From DSNY01 sp016861185 (lineage in GTDB: Bacteria; Pseudomonadota; Gammaproteobacteria; Burkholderiales; Burkholderiaceae_F): DNA of 33,756 bases. Position numbers and translations under genes: made by a program. Below, piece by piece: positions 27,031-33,756 of this stretch (positions within the stretch are counted from its first letter, which is position 1; each line of letters starts with the position of its first letter). The DNA is taken from NCBI GenBank assembly GCA_030263275.1, contig SZOR01000035.1, positions 1-33,756 of the forward strand. Reading direction: 5' to 3'. The notes under the pieces are model-generated. The model did not search any database, was not told the DNA's origin, and saw only the letters and a list, made by a program, of their open reading frames with translations.

Positions 27031-28292
27031 GCGCGCCCTCCGCGCATCAGAACCCGATTCTCCCAATCCACGCGCAGCAGCAACCCGATCGCGACGATCG
27101 TCGCGAGCAACGCCGAGCCGCCGTAGCTCATGAAGGGCAGCGTCAGCCCTTTGGTCGGCAGCAGCCCGGTGGCCACGCCCATGTTGACGAACGCCTGCAC
27201 GCCGATCCACAGACCGATGCCCTGGGCGACCAGCCCGGCGAAGGTGCGCTCGAGCGCGACGGCCTGGCGGCCGATCTCGAAGGCGCGCTTGACCAGCCAG
27301 TAGAACAGCACGATCACCGTCAGCACGCCGACGAGGCCGAGTTCCTCGCCGATCACCGCGAGGATGAAGTCGGTGTGCGCTTCGGTCAGGTAGTGCAGCT
27401 TCTCGACGCTGCCGCCGAGACCCACGCCGAACCATTCGCCGCGGCCGAACGCGATCAGCGAATGCGTCAGCTGATAGCCCTTCGCGTAGGCGTGCTGCGG
27501 GGCGAACGGGTCGATGTAGGCCTCGATGCGCTCGAGTCGGAACGCCGCGCCGTGCAGGATCACCGCGACCAGTCCGGCGACGCCGATGATCGCCACCGCG
27601 AAGCACAGCCGCAGGCTCAGCCCGCCGAGGAACAGGATGCCCATGCCGATCACCATCAGCATCAGCGCTGCGCCCAAGTCGGGTTGGCGGCCGACCAGCA
27701 CCGCGATCGTCAGCATCGCCAGCCCGAGCGGCCCGAAGCCCTTCCAGAAGCGGTGCATGTGGTCCTGCTTGCGCACCGTGAAGTCGGCGGCGTACAGCAC
27801 GCAGGCGAGCTTCATCAGTTCCGAAGGCTGCAGGTTGAAGAGCCCGAGCGAAATCCAGCGCCGCGCGCCGAGCGCACCCTTGCCGACGCCCGGGATCAGC
27901 ACTGCGACCAGCAGCAGCAGGCAGGCGAGGAAAAGCCATGGCGCGAACCTCTGCCAGCTCGCCAGCGGAATCGAAAACGCGGTCACCGCGGCCGCGCAGG
28001 CGACCGCGAGCGCGAAGAGGTGGCGCGCCAGGAAGTGCGTCGGCGTGACGTTGTAGCGCGGAGAATCGGCCAGCGAGACCGACGCCGAATACACCATCAC
28101 GACGCCGATCAGGATCAGTGCGGCGACGACCATCGCAAGCGGCCGATCGAAGCGATCGAGGCCGCGCCCGGCATGCGCCGGCAGCCCCGTGGCGCCGAGC
28201 CCGGCGAGCGAAAGCACCGACGCGCCGCCCGCGCGGTCGCGCCGGTAGCCACCGTCGGCATCGCGCCGTCTGCGGAACAGGCGGCTCAGCAT
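27027..28292 (-). CDS. ftsW: lipid II polymerase / division protein FtsW
   Basis: SEDS-family peptidoglycan glycosyltransferase of the septum. The 421-aa product has an Arg-rich cytoplasmic tail of about 45 residues, then nine or ten membrane helices. It has the family segments YSASVSLAD, LQPSELMKLA (about 158-167), GRQPDLGAALML, IAFGRGEWFGVGLGGSVEK, HTDFILAVIGEELG and MSYGGSALLAT. The ATG at 28292 overlaps the murD stop by 7 nt. The frame is open much further upstream inside murD but without family sequence. Confidence 0.97.
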   Translation of the reverse strand: MLSRLFRRRRDADGGYRRDRAGGASVLSLAGLGATGLPAHAGRGLDRFDRPLAMVVAALILIGVVMVYSASVSLADSPRYNVTPTHFLARHLFALAVACAAAVTAFSIPLASWQRFAPWLFLACLLLLVAVLIPGVGKGALGARRWISLGLFNLQPSELMKLACVLYAADFTVRKQDHMHRFWKGFGPLGLAMLTIAVLVGRQPDLGAALMLMVIGMGILFLGGLSLRLCFAVAIIGVAGLVAVILHGAAFRLERIEAYIDPFAPQHAYAKGYQLTHSLIAFGRGEWFGVGLGGSVEKLHYLTEAHTDFILAVIGEELGLVGVLTVIVLFYWLVKRAFEIGRQAVALERTFAGLVAQGIGLWIGVQAFVNMGVATGLLPTKGLTLPFMSYGGSALLATIVAIGLLLRVDWENRVLMRGGRA

Positions 28293-29776
28293 GGCTGCCC
28301 CGCCTCCGCCGCCAGCTCGCGGACGGACTCCTTGAACACGTCGGCCCGATGCGCGTAATTGCGAAACATGTCGAGACTCGCGCAGGCCGGCGACAGCAGC
28401 ACCGCGTCGCCCGGCCGCGCGTGGTGCATGCACGCGCGCACGGCGTCGGTCAGCGTCGCGCACGACTCGACCGGATAGCTCGCGCCGCGCAGCAGCTCGC
28501 CGATGCGCGGCCCGTCGCGGCCGATCAGCACGACCGCGCGTGCATGCGCAGCGAGCGGCGCGACGAGCGGCGCGAAGTCCTGCCCTTTGCCGTCGCCGCC
28601 GAGGATCACGACCAGCCGGCGGCCGGCGTCGGCCTTCTCCGCGCCGAGCCCTTCGAGCGCGGCCACGGTCGCGCCGACGTTCGTGCCCTTGCTGTCGTCG
28701 TAGTACTCGACGCCGGCGATCGAAGCGATCAGCTCGACGCGGTGCGGCTCGCCTTCGTATTCGCGCAGCGCGTGCAGCATCGGCGCGAGCGGACAACCGA
28801 TTGCGCGCGCCAACGCGAGCGCCGCGAGCGCGTTCAGCGCGTTGTGCCGGCCGCGGATGCGCAGCGCGTCGGCGGGCATCAGCCGGTGCACGAAGACCTC
28901 GCCGGCAATGCCGGGCAGTTCGGTCGCCGCCTTGCGGCGGCGCTGCCCCTGGCTCTGGTCCTCGGCGTACGCGAGCCAGGTCAGCCCGCCGTCGCGCACC
29001 AGTCCGTATTCGTCGGGTTGAGCCGGCGCACCCGCGCCGAACGTGACCGGATGCGACTTACCGCGTGCCATCGCCAGCACGAGCGGATCGTCGCGGTTGA
29101 GCACCTGCACGGTGTCCTTCGCGAAGATGCGCGCCTTCGCCTTCGCATACGCCTCGAGCGTGCCGTGCCAGTCGAGGTGGTCCTGCGTGACGTTCAGCAC
29201 CGCGGCCGCGTCGCACGCGAGCGAGGTCGTCGTCGCGAGCTGGAAGCTCGACAGCTCGAGGACCCACACGTCGGGCAGGCGGTCCGCGTCGAGCCGCTCG
29301 CGCAGCACGTCGAGCGCGGTCGGCGAGATGTTGCCCGCGACCGCAACGTCGCGACCGGCGCGCTCTATCAGCAGGCCGGCAAGCCGCGTCGTCGTCGTCT
29401 TGCCGTTGGTGCCCGTCACGCCGACCACGTGCGGCGCGTAGCCGCGCTCGGACTTCAGTTTCGCCAGCGCGCGGGCGAACAGTTCGACTTCGCCGACGAC
29501 TTCGACGCCGCGCTTCTTCGCCGCGGCGACGATGACCTTGGCCTCGGAATGCGTCGGCGAAAGTCCCGGACTGATCGCGACGAGGCCGACGCCGTCGAGT
29601 AGCGCCTCCTCGAACGCGCCGGCGGCGAACTGCGCATCCGGCAGCTCGGCGCGCAACGCCGCGAGCATCGGCGGCTCCGTGCGCGTGTCGGCGACGCGCA
29701 GCACGGCGCCTTCGCGCGCCAGCCAGCGCGCGATCGCCAGACCGCTTTCGCCGAGACCGAGTATCAATGCCTTCAT
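28286..29776 (-). CDS. murD: UDP-N-acetylmuramoylalanine--D-glutamate ligase
   Basis: Adds D-glutamate to UDP-MurNAc-L-Ala in the cytoplasm. The 496-aa product has the N-terminal MKALILGLGESGLAIARW fold, the P-loop TGTNGKTTTT (121-130), LNVTQDHLDWHG, and the C-terminal YDDSKGTNVGAT and LLSPACASLDMF, all typical of MurD. Its 5' side is the 95-nt gap wholly occupied by palindromic element copy C. Its 3' end overlaps ftsW. Confidence 0.98.
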   Translation of the reverse strand: MKALILGLGESGLAIARWLAREGAVLRVADTRTEPPMLAALRAELPDAQFAAGAFEEALLDGVGLVAISPGLSPTHSEAKVIVAAAKKRGVEVVGEVELFARALAKLKSERGYAPHVVGVTGTNGKTTTTRLAGLLIERAGRDVAVAGNISPTALDVLRERLDADRLPDVWVLELSSFQLATTTSLACDAAAVLNVTQDHLDWHGTLEAYAKAKARIFAKDTVQVLNRDDPLVLAMARGKSHPVTFGAGAPAQPDEYGLVRDGGLTWLAYAEDQSQGQRRRKAATELPGIAGEVFVHRLMPADALRIRGRHNALNALAALALARAIGCPLAPMLHALREYEGEPHRVELIASIAGVEYYDDSKGTNVGATVAALEGLGAEKADAGRRLVVILGGDGKGQDFAPLVAPLAAHARAVVLIGRDGPRIGELLRGASYPVESCATLTDAVRACMHHARPGDAVLLSPACASLDMFRNYAHRADVFKESVRELAAEAGQPC

Positions 29777-29785
29777 ATCCGGCTC

Positions 29786-29868
29786 ACCACGGAGACACGG
29801 AGATCACCGAGAAAAGCGAACCGCTCGCTTTTCCAGGTGTTCTCGGTGTTCTCGGTGTCTCGGTGGTT
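29786..29868. repeat. CACNGAGA palindromic element, copy C (mraY-murD gap)
   Basis: The outer arms carry CACGGAGA/CACCGAGA units. The right arm has one unit more than the left. The apex is a separate perfect 8-bp stem (29812-29819 with 29825-29832, 5-nt loop). The element takes up almost the whole 95-nt space between murD and mraY, ending 3 nt before the mraY stop. Confidence 0.88.
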
Positions 29869-29871
29869 CAT

Positions 29872-31026
29872 TCAGCGGATCTTCAGAGTGGAAAGACCGA
29901 CCAACACCAGCATGATCGTGATGATCCAGAAGCGCACCACGACCTGGTTCTCTTTCCAGCCGGACAGCTCGAAGTGGTGGTGCAGCGGCGCCATGCGGAA
30001 GATCCGGCGGCCGCCGGTCCAGCGGAAGTACGAGACCTGCAGCATCACCGAGATCGTTTCGGCGACGAAGACGCCACCCATGATGAACAGCACGATCTCC
30101 TGCCGCGTGATCACCGCGATCGTGCCGAGCGCGCCGCCGAGCGCGAGCGCCCCTACGTCGCCCATGAAGACCTGCGCCGGGTACGCGTTGAACCAGAGGA
30201 ACGCGAGTCCCGCGCCGGCGATCGCCGCGCAGATGATCGCAACCTCGCCCGCACCCGGGATGTACGGGAACAGCAGGTACTTGGAGAAGTCGGCGCGGCC
30301 GACGACATAGGCGAACACGCCGAGCGCCGCGCCGACCATCGACGCCGGTAGGATCGCCAGGCCGTCGAGCCCGTCGGTCAGGTTCACCGCGTTGCTCGTG
30401 CCGACGATGACGAAGTACGTCAGGATCACGAAGCCGAACACCCCCATCGGGTAGGCGAAGTTCTTGAAGAACGGGACGATCAGGTCGACCCGCGGCGGCA
30501 GGTCGAGCGTGAAGCCGTTCGCGATCCACTGCAGCACCAGCGGCCACATGCGTTCGGTCGAAGGCGCGGCGATCGCGAACGCGAGGTAGAACGCCGCCGC
30601 GACGCCGATCAGCGACTGCCAGAAGTACTTCTCCTTCGCGCTCATCCCCCTCGGGTTGCGGTGGACGACCTTGCGGTAGTCGTCGACCCAACCGATCCAG
30701 CCGAAACCCATCGTCACCAGCAGCACGACCCAAACGAAGCGGTTGGTCAGATCCGCCCACAGCAGCGTCGTCACGCCGATCGCGATCAGAATCAGCGCGC
30801 CGCCCATCGTCGGCGTACCGGTCTTGGAAAGATGCGACTGCGGCCCCTCGGCGCGCACCGCCTGGCCGATCTTCAGTTCGGTCAGCCGGCGGATCACCCA
30901 CGGCCCCGCCGCCAACCCGATCACGAGCGCGGTCGCCGCCGCGAGCACCGCGCGCAACGTCAGGTAGCTGAAGACGTTGAACGCGCGGATGTCCTGCGCG
31001 AGCCACTGGAACAGTTCGAGCAGCAT
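29872..31026 (-). CDS. mraY: phospho-N-acetylmuramoyl-pentapeptide transferase
   Basis: Integral membrane enzyme that transfers phospho-MurNAc-pentapeptide to undecaprenyl phosphate, forming lipid I. The 384-aa product has about ten membrane helices and the catalytic motifs SKTGTPTMGG (about 68-77), GWVDDYRKV with the paired Asp, NLTDGLDGLA, and APLHHHFELSGWKE near the C-terminus. The ATG at 31026 is 2 nt from the murF stop. Length is slightly above the E. coli protein and typical for Burkholderiales. Confidence 0.98.
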   Translation of the reverse strand: MLLELFQWLAQDIRAFNVFSYLTLRAVLAAATALVIGLAAGPWVIRRLTELKIGQAVRAEGPQSHLSKTGTPTMGGALILIAIGVTTLLWADLTNRFVWVVLLVTMGFGWIGWVDDYRKVVHRNPRGMSAKEKYFWQSLIGVAAAFYLAFAIAAPSTERMWPLVLQWIANGFTLDLPPRVDLIVPFFKNFAYPMGVFGFVILTYFVIVGTSNAVNLTDGLDGLAILPASMVGAALGVFAYVVGRADFSKYLLFPYIPGAGEVAIICAAIAGAGLAFLWFNAYPAQVFMGDVGALALGGALGTIAVITRQEIVLFIMGGVFVAETISVMLQVSYFRWTGGRRIFRMAPLHHHFELSGWKENQVVVRFWIITIMLVLVGLSTLKIR

Positions 31027-31028
31027 GT

Positions 31029-32396
31029 TCAGCCGGCTCCTGCAGTCGGTGGCGCGGCAAGCGCCTGCACGACGCGCTCCATGCGCATGAAGCGCGAACC
31101 CTTGACGAGCAGCGTGGCGCCCGGCGCGGCCGCCGCGGACGCCGCCGCGATCAGCGCATCGATGCCGTCGAAATGCGTCGCGCCCCCGCCGAACGCGGCG
31201 ACCGCTGCGCGCGACAGGTCTCCGCTCGCCAGCAGCGTCTCGATGCCGCGGCTGCGCGCGTACGCGCCGATCTCGCGGTGGAACGCCGGTCCCTGGCTGC
31301 CGACCTCGCCCATGTCGCCGATCACCAGCACGCGCGGCGCAGCGCACGCGGCGAGCACGTCGATCGCCGCGCGCATCGAGTCCGGGTTCGCGTTGTACGT
31401 GTCGTCGATCAGCGCCGCGCCGCTGGCGGTCGACAGTCGGACGCCGCGGCCCTTGACCGGCGCGAACGCGGCGAGCCCCGCCGCGATCGCGGCGTTCGGC
31501 ACGCCGAGCGCGAGGCACGCGGCCGTTGCCGCGAGCGCGTTGTGCACGTTGTGCGCGCCCGGCACGCCGATCGACGTTTCGATCAGACCCTGCGGCGTGG
31601 CGATCGAAAGCCGACTGCCCGCGGCAGTCGACTCGACGGTGGCTGTGACGACGGCATAGGCGCTGCGCGCGAAATCGATGACGCGTCGCGTTCCGGCGAG
31701 CGTGCGCCAGATCGGCGCGCACGGATCGTCGGCCGGAAAGACCGCTACGCCTTCGGGCGGCAGCGCGGCGATCGCCGCGCCGTTTTCGTGCGCGGTCACC
31801 TCGACCGAAGCCATGAATTCCTGGTGCTCGCGCTGCGCGTTGTTGACCACGGTGACGGTGGGCTTCGCCAGTTGCGCGAGGTAGGCGATCTCGCCCGGAT
31901 GGTTCATGCCGAGTTCGAGCACCGCGGCGCGATGCCGCGCGGCGAGCTCGAACAGCATCAGCGGCAGGCCGACGTCGTTGTTCAGGTTGCCGCGCGTGGC
32001 GAGCCGCCGGTCTTCGCCGTAGGCGGACGCGAGGATCGAACCGATCATCTGGGTCACGGTGGTCTTGCCGTTGCTGCCGGTCACCGCGATCAGCGGAACA
32101 TCGAAGCGCGCGCGCCACGCCGCCGCGGCGATGCCCAGCGCGCGCCGCGCGTCGGCAACGACGATCTGCGGCACGACTACGTCGACGCGCCGCTCGACGA
32201 CGACGGCGGCCGCGCCGGCTGCCACCGCCTGCGCGACGAAGTCGTGCGCGTCGAAGCGGTCGCCGCGCAACGCGAAAAAGACGCAGCCTGCCGGCGCCGT
32301 GCGCGTATCGGTCGACACGCTCGTGAAGCGCACGCCGCCGTCGCCGTGCAGCGCGAACTGCGGCAGCGCTCGCGCGAGTTCGGCCACGGTCATCAT
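31029..32396 (-). CDS. murF: UDP-MurNAc-tripeptide--D-Ala-D-Ala ligase
   Basis: Adds the D-Ala-D-Ala made by Ddl to complete the UDP-MurNAc-pentapeptide. The 455-aa product has the N-terminal VSTDTRTAPAGCVFFAL, the P-loop VTGSNGKTTVTQM (105-117), LELGMNHPGEIAYL, VVNNAQREHQEF (about 159-170), and DDTYNANPDSM, which is diagnostic for MurF. Tandem ATG codons stand at 32396 and 32393; the first forms ATGA with the murE stop. It is complete and downstream of the damaged murE. Confidence 0.98.
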   Translation of the reverse strand: MMTVAELARALPQFALHGDGGVRFTSVSTDTRTAPAGCVFFALRGDRFDAHDFVAQAVAAGAAAVVVERRVDVVVPQIVVADARRALGIAAAAWRARFDVPLIAVTGSNGKTTVTQMIGSILASAYGEDRRLATRGNLNNDVGLPLMLFELAARHRAAVLELGMNHPGEIAYLAQLAKPTVTVVNNAQREHQEFMASVEVTAHENGAAIAALPPEGVAVFPADDPCAPIWRTLAGTRRVIDFARSAYAVVTATVESTAAGSRLSIATPQGLIETSIGVPGAHNVHNALAATAACLALGVPNAAIAAGLAAFAPVKGRGVRLSTASGAALIDDTYNANPDSMRAAIDVLAACAAPRVLVIGDMGEVGSQGPAFHREIGAYARSRGIETLLASGDLSRAAVAAFGGGATHFDGIDALIAAASAAAAPGATLLVKGSRFMRMERVVQALAAPPTAGAG

Positions 32397-32680
32397 GCCG
32401 CCGCCTCCCGCGCCGTGCCGCGGGCGCCGCCGCCGGAGTCCGTGCGCGAGGCCGAGGAGGCGCGCCGCGCAAGCGCGGCGCGCGCGTGCTCGACGTCCGA
32501 AAACGGCCGCTTCGCGCCGCCGATGTCCTGGTAGTCCTCGTGGCCCTTGCCGGCGATCAGCACGACGTCGGCGTCGTCCGCGTCCACCAGCGCGTGCGCG
32601 ATCGCCCCGGCGCGATCGACGATCCGCTCGACGCGCCCTGCGCGATCGGCCGGGACGCCGCGCGCGATCGCGTCGACCAG
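32393..32680 (-). pseudogene. murE: 3' fragment of murE (last ~95 codons)
   Basis: UDP-MurNAc-dipeptide ligase C-terminal domain only. The sequence from VDAIARGVPAD through ERIVDRAGAIAHAL and VVLIAGKGHEDYQ to KRPFSDVEHARAALA is clearly MurE. It has the DAP-type KGHEDYQ segment and is correctly placed, with an ATGA overlap to murF. About 400 upstream codons, including the P-loop, are missing. They are replaced in frame by an ABC permease of different composition, with the break near 32675-32690. As murE is essential, this is more likely an assembly join than a real truncation. Confidence 0.9.
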
Positions 32681-33625
32681 GCCGAAGCCCACCGCGGCAA
32701 TGATCGCCAGCAGAATCCAGTTGTTGGGCCGGTAGATAGTCAGGTAGCCGAACGCCAATAGCGCCAGCGCCCCGCTGATGGCCATCGTCAGCACGGTGAC
32801 ACGGGTAATTTTGATGCCGCCATAGCGGGCCGCGCTGGGATTAGCGCCCACCGTGCGGATTTCAAAGCCAATCGTTGTTTTGAACAGCAGCCACCAGACC
32901 GCAAAAGCGACGGCCAGGGCCAGGAAAAAGCCCCAATGGAAGCGGTAGCCTTCAAAAAGCTGCGGCAGGTAGGCGCTGGGATAAATTTGGGCGGTCACCG
33001 GTGCATCGCCGCCGGGCCGGCGCAGCGGGCCGGTAAAGGCCCAATCAAAAAAGCGGAAGGAGAGATAGTTGAGCATAATGGTGTTGATGACTTCGTGCGC
33101 CCCGGTTTTTGCCTTCAAATAACCGGGGATGGCCCCGTATATCCCGCCGCCAATCATTCCACCCAGCAGCGCCAGCGGCAGATGGATGATGGCCGGCAGT
33201 TGGAAACTGTAGCCAATCACCACCGATGCGCCGGCTGCCACCAACAACTGCCCCTCGCCGCCGATGTTAAAAAGCCCACCCCGGAAACCCAGGGCTACCG
33301 CCAGGCCGGTAAAAATATAGGGGGTCGAAGCCACCAGGCTTTCGCTGATGGCGCTGGCGTCGCCCAGCGAACCGGCGAATAATGCGCCATAAGCCACCGA
33401 CACACTCTGCCACATGGCGGCCAGGCCGGCCCCGAACCCATCCGCGCTAAACGCTTTGTAAACGGCGGCATCGGTAATCACAATGATAATCCCGCCAATC
33501 ACCAGGGCGGTAAAAACGGCCAGGATCGGTACCAGCAGGGTGTCCAAAACGCTCCTGAGCAGATTGGGCAAGGGGGGTTGTTTGCCGCTTTGGGTTGAAG
33601 TTCTTACTTTCGCGCTTGCTTCCAT
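32681..33625 (-). CDS. ABC transporter permease, YufP/BmpA-associated type (3'-truncated)
   Basis: Inner-membrane permease of the branched-chain/sugar-nucleoside family. The 5' ~315 codons are present: cytoplasmic tail, membrane helices from about residue 33, then NIGGEGQLLVAAGA, GAIPGYLKAKTGAHEVINTI, MLNYLSFRFFDW and IRTVGANPSAARYGGI. These are typical of permeases paired with BmpA-like purine nucleoside lipoproteins. After MAISGAL the family usually has a Gly-rich AGLAG stretch; here LLAFGYLTIY follows, so the last 25-30 codons before murE may come from yet another source. GC content and codon choice (many GGG, ATA-type and AT-ending codons) differ from everything upstream. A GGAAAAGG-like ribosome-binding site precedes the ATG. 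Confidence 0.82.
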
Positions 33626-33756
33626 AGGTTTAACTTTTTCCTTTTCCTAGCCCGGACGAGCTGCCTACGGCCAAAAAGAGATTGAACCACAAAGGCACAG
33701 AGACACAGAGAAAAATCAAATTAAAAACTCTGCTTCTCTGTGTCTCTGTGGTAAAA
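33626..33756. other. AT-rich 131-nt tail of the window
   Basis: No gene. It holds the ribosome-binding region of the permease and palindromic element copy D, which ends 4 nt before the window end. Confidence 0.6.
33685..33752. repeat. CACNGAGA palindromic element, copy D (AT-rich variant)
   Basis: A perfect 17-bp pairing (33696-33712 with 33734-33750) of CACAGAGA units, flanked by outer ACCAC/GTGGT, with one extra unit in the left arm and an A/T-rich loop. It is the same architecture as copies A-C but with A in place of C at the variable position. It lies in the compositionally different terminal segment. Confidence 0.88.

Noticed and set aside
32393..33625. A genuine 410-aa permease-MurE fusion protein.
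   Set aside because: The two parts have no functional relation, the permease lacks its C-terminus and MurE its catalytic core, and composition changes at the joint.

Overview
The window is a GC-rich chromosomal segment of a betaproteobacterium, most likely of the order Burkholderiales. Evidence for this is the gene order, the FtsZ tail DIPAFLRKQ, the zapD-yacG-mutT block beside pilBCD, and the GTG/ATGA-coupled style of the operons. Almost every base up to about 32.68 kb is explained by housekeeping genes with well recognised family motifs.

Layout. (1) 88-2965, minus strand: rplU-rpmA, a terminator, then obgE-proB. (2) 3174-4274, plus strand: a long-chain polyprenyl diphosphate synthase (ispB) and a tRNA-Pro(CGG), followed by a 475-nt stretch without a gene. 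(3) 4750-10293, plus strand: pilB-pilC-pilD (type IV pilus motor, platform protein, prepilin peptidase), coaE, zapD, yacG. (4) 10304-17300, minus strand: an M23 envelope peptidase, secA, argJ, a DUF815 AAA+ ATPase and a Nudix/thiamine-phosphate-synthase-like fusion. (5) 17390-17905, plus strand: a DUF721/DciA-like gene. (6) 17937-32396, minus strand: the division and cell wall (dcw) cluster, read from murE toward lpxC: (murE)-murF-mraY-murD-ftsW-murG-murC-ddl-ftsQ-ftsA-ftsZ-lpxC plus a 58-aa membrane protein. It is interrupted only by a divergent DUF2189 membrane protein gene at 19148-19945. (7) About 32.68 kb to the end: DNA of different character (lower GC, different codon choice) carrying the 5' part of a BmpA/YufP-type nucleoside or sugar ABC permease, fused in frame to the last ~95 codons of murE. 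This is best explained as an assembly chimera.

How it works together. The dcw genes make lipid II (MurE, F, C, D, Ddl, MraY, MurG) and build the divisome (FtsW, Q, A, Z). ZapD stabilises Z-rings. LpxC commits to lipid A, SecA exports envelope proteins, and the M23 protein probably trims peptidoglycan or activates amidases. Most neighbours are tightly coupled, with ATGA start/stop overlaps at proB/obgE, Nudix/DUF815, DUF815/argJ, ftsA/ftsQ, ftsQ/ddl, murG/ftsW and murF/murE.

The unexpected layer is intergenic. Where coupling is broken, the gaps are filled by palindromic elements built from short tandem units. One class (24265-24335, 25861-25935, 29786-29868, and an AT-richer copy at 33685-33752) uses CACNGAGA-like units in inverted arms. 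A second class uses degenerate 7-nt units (13365-13385, 19935-20017, and less clearly 21249-21291). In addition the first 38 nt of murC are duplicated upstream of murC and open a 40-codon frame that ends in an ATGA overlap with murC. These repeats and the murE junction are what deserve a second look. The protein-coding content is otherwise conventional.
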